A DNA stretch of 13,912 nucleotides from Moraxellaceae bacterium (GTDB taxonomy: Bacteria > Pseudomonadota > Gammaproteobacteria > Pseudomonadales > UBA3067): contig NVTH01000055.1 of assembly GCA_002401525.1 (NCBI GenBank), positions 3,199 through 17,110 on the forward strand. Reading direction: 5' to 3'. The position numbers were made by a program, and so were the translations under genes. Shown piece after piece: positions 1 to 7,278 of this stretch; position 1 is the first letter of the stretch, and every line of letters starts with the position of its first letter. The notes beneath the pieces are model-generated. The model did not search any database. It worked only from the letters and a program-made list of their open reading frames with translations, and was not told where the DNA came from.

Positions 1-45
1 GAATTAAAAAAACAGGGCTATAAAGTCAAACGAGCGGGGGGCTAA
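1..45 (+). CDS. possible 3' end of an upstream gene (partial)
   Basis: Frame 1 is open from the window edge to a TAA at 43-45 and would encode the tail ELKKQGYKVKRAGG. The lysine/glycine-rich end looks protein-like, and a gene ending about 50 bases before the next start would be normal spacing. Fourteen codons are too few to identify a family, and an open stretch this short occurs often by chance. A weak 5-bp hairpin (GAGCG 32-36 with CGCTC 47-51, then TTT) overlaps the stop and could end transcription. Confidence 0.35.
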   Translation, partial: ELKKQGYKVKRAGG

Positions 46-93
46 ACGCTCTTTCGCACGAGAAGAAACAATTAGAATCAATTTGGAGCAGTG

Positions 94-1110
94 ATGGACC
101 CCATAACTCAGGGAGTATTTGGCGCCAGCCTACCTCAATCCCTAGAACATCAGCGCCGCTATCAGAAAGCAGCCTTTGCAATCGGATTTTTATCCGGCAT
201 GGCACCCGATCTCGACGTCTTCATTCGCTCCTCAAGTGATCCCCTTCTCGCTCTCGATTTCCATCGTCATTTCACTCACTCGTTAGCCTTCATCCCACTG
301 GGTGCATTGATTTGCGCCTCAGTATTTTATTTTCTATTCAAGAAAAAGCTTAGCTTTAAACGAGTCTACTTATACGCATTCCTTGGCTACGCGACCCATG
401 CCCTTTTAGACGGCTGCACCTCTTATGGCACGCGATTGCTCTGGCCCTTTTCGGACGTTCGCCTTTCTTGGAATAATGTTTCTGTAGTGGATCCATTAAT
501 CACTTTGCCTATGTTAGCGTTGGTGGTGCTGGGCTATTTTCGGAGTAATGGAAATTTTGCCAAGTTAGCTCTGGTCTACGGCTTGAGCTACTTATTATTA
601 GGCGTGGTACAACGAGATCGAGCAGAAGAAATCGCCACTGAACTGGCACTTTCACGAGGTCATACTCCGTTACGAATGACGGCCAAACCGAGTTTCGGCA
701 ATATTGTTCTATGGAAAACTATTTATGAATACGACGGCCATTATTACGTCGACGCCGTTAAAATTGGCTTAGAACAACAGTTAATCCCCGGCACCTCGGT
801 AAAAAAATTAGACATAGCCACAGATCTACCATGGCTTGATGCACTCAATAAAAACCACCAAACCACTGAAAACCAACAAGCCATCGACCTAGAACGGTTT
901 AGAGTTTTCTCTGACGACTATCTTGCCGTACTGCCCGACCAGCCCAATTACGTGATTGATATTCGTTATTCATTTTTGCCTAACAGCGTCGATCCCTTGT
1001 GGGGAATTCGCATGAAACCACACGCACCTAACGAGCATGTTGACTACGATACGACTCGTGACTTAAACCCAGGGTATCGAAAAGAGTTTTTTAGCATGTT
1101 GTTCGATTAA
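94..1110 (+). CDS. YdjM-type membrane-bound metal-dependent hydrolase
   Basis: This is a 338-residue inner-membrane protein of the YdjM/LexA-binding 'metal-dependent hydrolase' family (Pfam PF04307 type). The N-terminus MDPITQGVFGA is the family signature. A PDLD motif (residues 38-41), the His-rich FHRHFTHS (56-63), THALLD (101-106) and GTRLLWPFS (112-120) carry the conserved Asp/His residues presumed to bind metal. Hydrophobic segments lie around residues 26-45, 62-82, 90-106, 132-149 and 157-173. A soluble tail of about 165 residues follows. GTG at 91 is in frame, but GGAG at 85-88 sits only 2 bases from it and 5 from the ATG at 94. Together with the family N-terminus this favours 94. The substrate of the family is not established, so the enzymatic role is inferred from conserved residues only. 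Confidence 0.9.
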   Translation: MDPITQGVFGASLPQSLEHQRRYQKAAFAIGFLSGMAPDLDVFIRSSSDPLLALDFHRHFTHSLAFIPLGALICASVFYFLFKKKLSFKRVYLYAFLGYATHALLDGCTSYGTRLLWPFSDVRLSWNNVSVVDPLITLPMLALVVLGYFRSNGNFAKLALVYGLSYLLLGVVQRDRAEEIATELALSRGHTPLRMTAKPSFGNIVLWKTIYEYDGHYYVDAVKIGLEQQLIPGTSVKKLDIATDLPWLDALNKNHQTTENQQAIDLERFRVFSDDYLAVLPDQPNYVIDIRYSFLPNSVDPLWGIRMKPHAPNEHVDYDTTRDLNPGYRKEFFSMLFD

Positions 1111-1180
1111 CTTAAAACTGGCAGTGCTCTTTTCTAATCCCATGCTTTCTCAAATTATGCTGCATTGGACGGACTAAATG

Positions 1181-1270
1181 CCAACACCGATACCAGCACC
1201 AGCACCAACACCGATACCAACACCAACACCAACACCGATACCAGCACCAACACCAACACCAACACCAACA
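1181..1270. repeat. hexanucleotide tandem array 1 (ACCRRY, 15 units)
   Basis: Fifteen contiguous 6-bp units, read here in the register CCAACA, CCGATA or CCAGCA. In order they are CCAACA, CCGATA, CCAGCA x2, CCAACA, CCGATA, CCAACA x3, CCGATA, CCAGCA and CCAACA x4. There is no length break, only base substitution. The array lies between the 3' ends of the convergent hydrolase and LysR genes, ending about 24 bases from the LysR stop. Read as codons on the + strand it gives Thr alternating with Asn, Asp or Ser. That frame is open from 1138 to a TGA at 1288-1290 but has no ATG/GTG start and no ribosome binding site, so it is treated as noncoding. Confidence 0.95.
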
Positions 1271-1293
1271 CAAATAATAATTTGATTTGAAAT

Positions 1294-2205
1294 TTAATTC
1301 AAAAAGGTCATCGCCTTTTTAAGTTCAGCAATAAAGCGGTCCCCTACACTATTCTGATAACCACTTTTACGTTTGATAACATAGACTGGCAACTCAGCCT
1401 TCAAGTCATCAATATTAATCACCCTCAAACTACCGGCACGCAATTCCTCTTGAATGCTACTCATTGGCATCAGTGTAACGCCAAAGCCCGCTTGAACCAG
1501 CCGCTTCTGTGCCGTCAGGCTGTCAATCACAGTGATGCGAGTGTCACTCAAACCCGAAGCCATTAACTCGCGCTCCAACAGCTGCCCAAAGGATTCTGGC
1601 TGACGGTGGCCTTTTGAAAAACTCAACCAATTTTCAGCCGCTAAGGGTTGAAGATTAGGCAGGCGTTTTGCGGTAATGGGATGTGAAGCAGCTACCACCA
1701 CCTGTAATTTTTCACTCCCTAAATAATCACAACTAAGTTTTGAATCCGAACCGGAGAAATACCGGATGCCTAACTCGACCTCTCCAGACCGCACTAGATC
1801 ACTCACCTCTCGACTTGTAGCGGTTCTTATGGAAAGCGAAACACTCGGCTCTAGAAGTTTGAATTGCCTCATGGCTTCGACTAAATAGGAATCGGCCAAC
1901 GTGCCCACAATACCAAAATGCAAGGACGACGCAGCATTTTCATTTTGCTTATAGGCTGCCACCGCACGCTCACCATCTCGAATGGAGGCGAGCACTGCTT
2001 GCGCATACGGTAAAAACGTTTGCCCCACCTGAGTCAACGTTGCTTTTTTGCCTTCGCGCTCAAAAAGATCTGCTTCCAAGCTTTGTTCTAACAATTGAAT
2101 TCTACGAGAGATGGCGGGTTGGCTGCGGTGTAACTTGATTGCAGCACTTGAAAAACTACCCAATTCGACAATACAAAGGAACGTTTCTATTTCATCGATA
2201 TTCAC
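1294..2205 (-). CDS. LysR-family transcriptional regulator
   Basis: A 303-residue LysR-type regulator of normal family length. The N-terminal winged helix-turn-helix covers roughly residues 3-62, with the typical signatures FSSAAIKLHRSQPAISRRI and LFEREGKKATLTQVG. A periplasmic-binding-protein-like effector domain follows (about 90-300). The start is GTG at 2205, supported by an AGGGG Shine-Dalgarno 9 bases upstream. It is divergent from the isocitrate lyase/PEP mutase-family gene across 249 bases. By the usual LysR arrangement it may control that gene and itself, but this is inference. The effector cannot be told from sequence. A reiterated TATAAA motif occupies the region just upstream of its start. 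Confidence 0.95.
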   Translation of the reverse strand: MNIDEIETFLCIVELGSFSSAAIKLHRSQPAISRRIQLLEQSLEADLFEREGKKATLTQVGQTFLPYAQAVLASIRDGERAVAAYKQNENAASSLHFGIVGTLADSYLVEAMRQFKLLEPSVSLSIRTATSREVSDLVRSGEVELGIRYFSGSDSKLSCDYLGSEKLQVVVAASHPITAKRLPNLQPLAAENWLSFSKGHRQPESFGQLLERELMASGLSDTRITVIDSLTAQKRLVQAGFGVTLMPMSSIQEELRAGSLRVINIDDLKAELPVYVIKRKSGYQNSVGDRFIAELKKAMTFLN

Positions 2206-2237
2206 GCAATAAAGCCCCTGGCCGTAAAAGCAGCGTT

Positions 2238-2306
2238 TATAAAAACTGTGTCTATAAAACTACACCCATAAACTACACCTATAAAACGGTGGCTATAAAG
2301 AAATGT
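2238..2306. repeat. reiterated 12-15 bp TATAAA-type motif
   Basis: Five imperfect direct copies of a motif near TATAAAACTACACC begin at 2238, 2253, 2267, 2280 and 2294. The second (2253-2267) and third (2267-2279) copies share ATAAACTACACC apart from one A. The first and fourth diverge in their GC-richer half, and the last keeps only TATAAA. The array lies 33-100 bases upstream of the LysR start and about 150 bases upstream of the divergent enzyme. It could be an operator array, promoter elements or simple slippage. No regulator family is recognised. Confidence 0.6.
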
Positions 2307-2339
2307 TTATCAAACACAGCTCATCATAATAACTGATAC

Positions 2340-2362
2340 CTAATTAATAAACTATGCATTAG
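2340..2362. promoter_or_regulatory. possible LysR-type operator (CTAAT-N13-ATTAG)
   Basis: A perfect 5-bp dyad, CTAAT at 2340-2344 and ATTAG at 2358-2362, lies about 20 bases before a possible -10 (CATAAT 2383-2388) reading toward the PEP mutase-family gene. The position and AT-rich dyad suit a LysR regulator, but the spacing is not the textbook T-N11-A and no good -35 is seen. The assignment is speculative. Confidence 0.25.
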
Positions 2363-2454
2363 TTTTATGTCCTAGGTCACCCCATAATCACCTCTCAACG
2401 AAGTTCGTTCAGCGACTGAAACAGTATTACCCCCTATTTTAAAGGACTACTCCT

Positions 2455-3273
2455 GTGATAAATCAAACAGTTAAGGCCTCCTGCTTTCAAGCAATGCATA
2501 CTCAAAACAAACCTTTTTTAATCCCCAATCCTTGGGACCCAGGCACGGCACGATTACTCGAAAGTCTTGGCTTTGAAGCCCTTGCCACTACCAGTCTCGG
2601 GGTGGCCAACATGCTGGGCGTAAAACGAGCGACTCAGCAAGCGTTGCTAGACAACTGCCGATCAATTTGTGAGGCCACTGATTTGCCGGTCACTATTGAT
2701 CTGGAAAACGGCTATGCAGATGCCCCTAACGAAGCCGCCAAGATGATTCGGCTGGCTTGTGAATACGGCGCTGTCGGGGGTTCGATTGAAGATTGGACCG
2801 GCGTCAACGATCCGAATAAACCCGCTATTTACGAATTTAATTTAGCCGTGGAACGAATTCACGCAGCGGCTGAAATGGCGAAGGCTCTCCCGATTCCATT
2901 TGTATTAACCGCAAGAGCCGAAGATCGGCTTCACGGCCATTTTGATTTAGACGAGACCATCAAACGTTTACAAGCTTATGAAGCGGTCGGAGCGGATGTG
3001 TTGTATATGCCAGGTATATACAGCTTGGAAGAAATGCACACGGTAACCACAGCGCTCAAGAACCCCGTTAACGTGGTCATGGGAATGGGCGATCCATCCA
3101 TCACCTTAGATCAGCTGGGCAATATTGGAGTACAACGGGTGAGTATTGGAGGAGCGCTTTCACGATTGGCGTTAAACGCGTTTATGACTGGGGCTAAACA
3201 AATGCGTGCCGGGGAATTTAAATTTGTATCGGAGCTAATTTCAATCGATGAAATACACAGCGTGTTTGCGTAA
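2455..3273 (+). CDS. isocitrate lyase/PEP mutase-family protein
   Basis: A 272-residue cytoplasmic TIM-barrel enzyme of the isocitrate lyase/phosphoenolpyruvate mutase superfamily (PF13714 type), of normal length for the short members. The start is GTG at 2455, set by AAAGGA at 2441-2446 with 8 bases of spacing. Family marks are IPNPWDPGTARLLE (23-36), the Mg-binding TIDLENGYAD (80-89, D82), GGSIED (108-113), LTARAED (151-157) and YMPG (184-187). The canonical KKCGH active-site loop of true isocitrate and methylisocitrate lyases is absent, so those two activities are unlikely. A C-C bond lyase, oxaloacetate decarboxylase or a related activity on a 2-oxo acid is possible. It is divergent from a LysR gene that may regulate it, and it ends at a strong terminator. 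Confidence 0.9.
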   Translation: MINQTVKASCFQAMHTQNKPFLIPNPWDPGTARLLESLGFEALATTSLGVANMLGVKRATQQALLDNCRSICEATDLPVTIDLENGYADAPNEAAKMIRLACEYGAVGGSIEDWTGVNDPNKPAIYEFNLAVERIHAAAEMAKALPIPFVLTARAEDRLHGHFDLDETIKRLQAYEAVGADVLYMPGIYSLEEMHTVTTALKNPVNVVMGMGDPSITLDQLGNIGVQRVSIGGALSRLALNAFMTGAKQMRAGEFKFVSELISIDEIHSVFA

Positions 3274-3348
3274 AGCGATATACAAAATGCCATATCGGAA
3301 ACCACAATTACCGAAATCTAGAGATTAATAATTACATTAAAAACGATG

Positions 3349-3382
3349 AAAGAAAAAGGCCTTATACCCAGCCTTTTTCTTT
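3349..3382. terminator. bidirectional intrinsic terminator
   Basis: A perfect 12-bp stem, AAAGAAAAAGGC (3349-3360) with GCCTTTTTCTTT (3371-3382), and a 10-base loop. It lies in the 122-base gap between two convergent stop codons. The T-rich arm on either strand supplies the U tract, so one structure can end both the PEP mutase-family transcript and the YhbW-like transcript. Confidence 0.85.
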
Positions 3383-3395
3383 GGCTGCGCAGCTG

Positions 3396-4400
3396 TCAGT
3401 GGGTTCGCTCAAGAAGATCCGCCCCTGCTTGCGCCACCAACTCAAATGAACGCACTCTTTTTTCATGATCGAAAATGGAACACACCAACATCAATTCGTC
3501 CGCGCCGGTTTTATCCACAAAGCGAGCCATGCCTTCTTTCACAGTGTCCAAATCACCCACCGCTGAGCATCGGCTCAATTGAGAAAGGATGGCCCGGTCT
3601 TGCTGAGTCATTCTTGATTCAAAATCTTTAATGGGGGGCGGCAACAAACTGGGGGTTCCGCGACGTAAATTAAGGAATGATTGCAGCGAAGAGCTGCGCA
3701 AATAATGCGCTTCCTTATCACTTTCAGCCGCACAGACGTTAAAACCAAGCATCACGTAGGGTTGTTTCATTTGCTCAGAAGGTTTGAAACCTTCCCTATA
3801 TAAATCTAATGCTTGCTCCATATCGGCAGGCGCAAAGTGAGAAGCAAAAGCAAAAGGAAGCCCCAGATAAGCCGCCAGTTGCGCACCAAACAAACTCGAC
3901 CCCAAAATCCACAGCGGCACATTGGTGCCTGCTCCCGGCACGGCAATCACTCGCTGACCCGGTTCGGCTTTTTTAAGAAAATGTTGCAGCTCCATGACAT
4001 CGTCAGGAAAATCATCAGCACTGCCTTGCAGTGTTCGCCGTAGGGCTCGCGAGGTTTCTTGATCCGTACCCGGAGCTCGACCAAGGCCTAAATCAATTCG
4101 ATTAGGATAGAGCGATGCAAGCGTGCCGAACTGCTCGGCGATCACTAAAGGCGAATGATTGGGCAACATAATTCCACCCGCGCCAATGCGGATTTTTTCC
4201 GTACCGCCAGCGATAAAGCCAATCACCACTGAAGTCGCAGCACTGGCGATGCCCTTCATATTATGGTGTTCAGCCACCCAAAAACGCTCATAACCAAACT
4301 GTTCTGCGGCCTGAGCCAGACGTAAAGAGTTCTGAAGCGCTTCAGCGGGAGTACCGCCCTGAATGACTGGCGAAAGATCCAGTATCGATAATTTTGTCAT
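3396..4400 (-). CDS. yhbW: YhbW-like LLM-class flavin-dependent oxidoreductase
   Basis: A 334-residue bacterial luciferase-like monooxygenase (FMN-dependent TIM barrel), close to E. coli YhbW along its whole length. Shared signatures include [20 protein letters not shown] (38-57), [20 protein letters not shown] (75-94), [14 protein letters not shown] (98-111), [15 protein letters not shown] and [10 protein letters not shown]. The family uses reduced flavin and oxygen on small organic substrates. The physiological substrate of YhbW is unknown. The gene starts 35 bases after the stop of the Nudix/ThiE fusion on the same strand, so co-transcription is likely. No clear Shine-Dalgarno precedes the ATG, which fits translation partly dependent on the upstream gene. 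The bidirectional terminator follows the stop. Confidence 0.93.
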   Translation of the reverse strand: MTKLSILDLSPVIQGGTPAEALQNSLRLAQAAEQFGYERFWVAEHHNMKGIASAATSVVIGFIAGGTEKIRIGAGGIMLPNHSPLVIAEQFGTLASLYPNRIDLGLGRAPGTDQETSRALRRTLQGSADDFPDDVMELQHFLKKAEPGQRVIAVPGAGTNVPLWILGSSLFGAQLAAYLGLPFAFASHFAPADMEQALDLYREGFKPSEQMKQPYVMLGFNVCAAESDKEAHYLRSSSLQSFLNLRRGTPSLLPPPIKDFESRMTQQDRAILSQLSRCSAVGDLDTVKEGMARFVDKTGADELMLVCSIFDHEKRVRSFELVAQAGADLLERTH

Positions 4401-4435
4401 AGCATTTTATTAATAATCCATCTTCATAACGTTAA

Positions 4436-5389
4436 CTATTGACCCGGCCAAAAAGCGTGAATACCTGCCACGCCTTGCCCTCCCGCCGCCGCCACTTGAG
4501 CCGAATGTTTCAGATTCAGCCCCCCTAATGCATACACCGGCACTGAGCTTAACTCACACAATGCAGCAAACCTTTGCCACCCCAGGGGCTCAGCATCAGG
4601 ATGAGAAAGGGTTTGGAGCACAGGAGAGAGACAAACAAAATCAACGTCCAAGGCGATGGCTTGATTAAGTTCTTGCTCATTATGACAAGACGCACCACAC
4701 CAAACCGTTTTAGCGACCGGTCTGGTTTTCAACTGACTTAATGCCGAGCTGCTCAAATGCAATCCAACGCCAGAAATCGAAACCTCTGAAACACAATCAG
4801 AATTAAGCATCAATTGCGCACCATGTTCCAGACAAAGGCAATTGACCTTTTCTGCAACCGCGAGATAATCGTGAGCCGATAAATTTTTACTGCGCAATTG
4901 AATTAAGCCAATCCCTTGCTGCAAAGCCTGCTTTATATGCCCCATAAATTGCGTTTGATCAGCGTCGCATTGCGGCGTAATTAAATATTGCTCAGGCAGT
5001 TGCAATGCTTTGATGATGCTTTGATTGGCTTCAGGAAAGGTATAATCTGCAAGCTGAGATTTTGGCAGCCATTTGATCTCCTGACCTTCTTTACCAAAGG
5101 CCTCACCCGATTCCAGCGCGACCCGCCATACATCAAGTAAGACCGTTTTTTCGGGGTATTGATGGGCAATGGAAATAAGCGGCTGTTGAGGTTTTATTTG
5201 AATGCCAAGCTCCTCTTCGAACTCCCGCTGCAACGCCCCCGCCGTAGTCTCGTGGGCTTCCACTTTACCGCCGGGAAATTCCCAAAAGCCTTCCAAGTGC
5301 AACCCTTTTGGGCGACAAGCGATGAGAATATTATCGTCTCTATCGAAAAGCACACCAACCGCCACTTTAATAATTTTATTTTTAGCCAA
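4436..5389 (-). CDS. mutT: MutT-like Nudix hydrolase fused to a ThiE/TenI-like domain
   Basis: A 317-residue two-domain protein. Residues 1-130 form a MutT-type Nudix domain with an intact Nudix box: G41, E47, R55, E56, E59, E60, G62. The family hydrolyses oxidised dNTPs such as 8-oxo-dGTP. Residues about 135-317 resemble thiamine-phosphate synthase/TenI: YLITPQ, IQLRSKNL (163-170), GVGLHLSS (207-214), GASCHNEQE (232-240), LSPVLQT (254-260) and a closing GGQGVAGIHAFW. The ThiE 'NDR' loop reads LNSD and the TK of the GP-x-F-x-T-x-TK segment is missing, so thiamine synthesis is doubtful. The same fusion is common in gammaproteobacteria. The start codon is TTG at 5389: an in-frame stop lies five codons upstream, and no ATG occurs early enough to keep the first Nudix strand. 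The Shine-Dalgarno is weak. Confidence 0.93.
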   Translation of the reverse strand: MAKNKIIKVAVGVLFDRDDNILIACRPKGLHLEGFWEFPGGKVEAHETTAGALQREFEEELGIQIKPQQPLISIAHQYPEKTVLLDVWRVALESGEAFGKEGQEIKWLPKSQLADYTFPEANQSIIKALQLPEQYLITPQCDADQTQFMGHIKQALQQGIGLIQLRSKNLSAHDYLAVAEKVNCLCLEHGAQLMLNSDCVSEVSISGVGLHLSSSALSQLKTRPVAKTVWCGASCHNEQELNQAIALDVDFVCLSPVLQTLSHPDAEPLGWQRFAALCELSSVPVYALGGLNLKHSAQVAAAGGQGVAGIHAFWPGQ

Positions 5390-5509
5390 TGATTTTATTC
5401 TTTAATACGTGAGTGATTTATTAAACATTTTTCAATGATCAATTATTATTTTTCTCGCACAACGACATCCCACCAGCCCCGAACCAATTTACCAACAACT
5501 AACGGTATA

Positions 5510-5627
5510 GAGGCAGAAGGGAAGTTCCCCCTAATTCATGACCATGAGAGGCATGGATGCCGACCCTGAGCGTACAGGGAAGTATTCACAGCGAGTCATG
5601 AATTAGGGGGAACTTCCCTTCTGCCTC
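5510..5627. repeat. 118-bp nested-hairpin inverted-repeat element (REPIN/MITE-like)
   Basis: Two perfect 33-bp inverted arms (5510-5542 and 5595-5627) flank a 52-base centre. The centre holds two hairpins of its own: GGCAT-GG-ATGCC (5550-5561) and CCCTG-AGCGTA-CAGGG (5564-5579). Each arm also contains the near-palindrome GGGAAGTTCCC. There is no coding capacity, transposase or obvious target-site duplication. It sits between argJ and the Nudix gene. The centre, with CAGGGA followed by GTATTCACAGCG, recalls from memory a hairpin family scattered through marine gammaproteobacterial genomes. That resemblance could not be tested here. It may also impede transcription leaving argJ, but it has no U tract. 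Confidence 0.85.
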
Positions 5628-5679
5628 GTTATCAAGCATGAAACGATCCGTTTAGGCGCGGTATTTATTAGGCCCAAGA

Positions 5680-6900
5680 TTAGGAACGATATTCAGCATT
5701 AATTTTCACATAGTCGTGGGAAAGATCCGAAGTCCATACCGTTTCAGCAGCAGTACCCAAACCAAGCATAATACGAATGGTTATTTCATCTTGGTCCATA
5801 ACTCGCTGCCCCAACTCTTCACGGTAATCCGCATCCACCGCACCGTTACTGACAATACATACATCGTCAAGGTAAATTTTAATTCGGTCAATTTCTAACT
5901 CATCCACCGGCGCTCGGCCCACCGCCGCCAATATTCTCCCCCAATTAGGATCCGAGGCAAATAACGCCGTTTTCACCAGCGGCGAATGCGCTACCGTATA
6001 AGCCACTTCCAAACAGCTTGCTTCATCCTTTCCTTCGCTGACCTCCACGGTGACAAACTTAGTCGCTCCCTCACCATCCTTAATGATTCCAGTCGCTAAT
6101 TGCAGAGACACCGCATAAATGGCTTCAAACAAAGGTTCATACAAAGCAGACTCAGGCCCAGTCACTAACTCCGTTTGCGCTCGACCAGTGGCCGTCAGCA
6201 TGCAACTGTCGTTCGTGGAAGTGTCCCCATCAATGGTAGTTCGATTAAATGTTTTATTCGCTACTACATGGAGCATGTCTTGCAATACTGCTTGATCCAC
6301 CGCAGCGTCGGTGGCAATAAAACTTAACAGGGTCGCCATATTAGGCTTAATCATACCCGCCCCTTTGGCAATACCCGTCACGGTAATCAACTGGCCTTGA
6401 TAATTGAACTGCACAGAAGCCCCTTTAATGCGGGTATCAGTCGTGAGAATGCCTTCCGCACCTCGAGACCAATTCTTTTCGTCCAAGTCGTCAAGCGCTT
6501 GTTTGATTCCTGGCACCAACTTACCCATAGGCAAAAATTCGCCAATTACCCCGGTGGAGAAAGGTTGGATGCTGTGTACATCAGAGCCCGTTAGCTCGGC
6601 GAGTTGCTGACAACTTTCAACGGCATCCTCGTAGCCACGCTGACCCGTGCCCGCATTGGCATTACCAGTGTTAACTAACCAATAACGTGAAGCGGTGTTG
6701 GCTAAATGTTGTTTGCAAAGTTGCACCGGTGCTGCACAAAAGCGATTTTGGGTAAACACACCTACGCTAGTGGCTCCAGAACACAATTCGAAGATCACTA
6801 CGTCTTTGCGGTCTTGATAACGAATCCCCGCTTCAGCCACCCCAATTTTGACACCATCCACTGGGTGCAAGGTCGTTTCTACAAATTCTCCGACTGCCAT
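5680..6900 (-). CDS. argJ: bifunctional ornithine acetyltransferase / N-acetylglutamate synthase ArgJ
   Basis: A 406-residue ArgJ of normal length, cytoplasmic. It transfers acetyl from N-acetylornithine to glutamate in the arginine pathway, and many members can also use acetyl-CoA. The precursor self-cleaves in MIKPNMATLLSF between A189 and T190, and T190 becomes the N-terminal nucleophile of the beta chain. The oxyanion-hole segment STGVIG (115-120) and the NTGNANAGTG motif (77-86) are intact. Downstream signatures include NRTTIDGDTSTNDS and SDPNWGRILAAVGRA. The ATG at 6900 has AGGTGA about 3 bases upstream. Bifunctionality cannot be read from sequence alone. It lies 378 bases after secA and probably has its own promoter. 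The 118-bp inverted-repeat element lies 52 bases past its stop. Confidence 0.97.
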   Translation of the reverse strand: MAVGEFVETTLHPVDGVKIGVAEAGIRYQDRKDVVIFELCSGATSVGVFTQNRFCAAPVQLCKQHLANTASRYWLVNTGNANAGTGQRGYEDAVESCQQLAELTGSDVHSIQPFSTGVIGEFLPMGKLVPGIKQALDDLDEKNWSRGAEGILTTDTRIKGASVQFNYQGQLITVTGIAKGAGMIKPNMATLLSFIATDAAVDQAVLQDMLHVVANKTFNRTTIDGDTSTNDSCMLTATGRAQTELVTGPESALYEPLFEAIYAVSLQLATGIIKDGEGATKFVTVEVSEGKDEASCLEVAYTVAHSPLVKTALFASDPNWGRILAAVGRAPVDELEIDRIKIYLDDVCIVSNGAVDADYREELGQRVMDQDEITIRIMLGLGTAAETVWTSDLSHDYVKINAEYRS

Positions 6901-7278
6901 GCTTCACCTATATCGAATTTTTATTGAATTTTTTACGCTAAGAAATTAAACAACAATTTAAACAATAACTTAAATGGGGTTTAAACGGGACCGATCAGAC
7001 ATCGAACCGCAAGCCGTGGATTTTATCTCTTCTGGTTTAGATCGGCGAGTTTTTCATCCGATATACCTGAATCTGACGGGGCACAGAGAGATGGGCCGCT
7101 TGATCGCATAATCGAACGTATAAATTTCGGCAATGATTGGCGCGATAGATTTTGCTGCGGCTTTAGCTGCGACTTTATCGACTCCTTGACTCAGCCGCAG
7201 ACATCTCAATTCAATAGTTCAAACAGTACAACTTAATCAATACTACTTAACTTAAACGATGCGGGTCACCTCTAGACC
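6901..7278. other. argJ-secA intergenic region, no gene recognised
   Basis: 378 bases without a convincing gene. The argJ-proximal part (6930-6990) is AT-rich and could hold the argJ promoter, but no pair of boxes stands out. An 8-bp inverted repeat, CTGCGGCT (7155-7162) with AGCCGCAG (7193-7200), lies downstream of secA without a U tract. A 54-codon open frame on the minus strand (7218-7054) has no ATG or ribosome binding site. Confidence 0.5.

Noticed and set aside
1138..1290. Plus-strand open frame through array 1, in the same frame as the hydrolase and downstream of its stop
   Set aside because: Two stops (1108-1110 and 1135-1137) separate it from the hydrolase, and no ATG/GTG start or Shine-Dalgarno is present. 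Sharing the frame has a one-in-three chance.
7054..7218. 54-codon minus-strand open frame between secA and argJ with protein-like composition
   Set aside because: No ATG or GTG near its beginning, no ribosome binding site and no recognisable family. It is kept only as a possible remnant.
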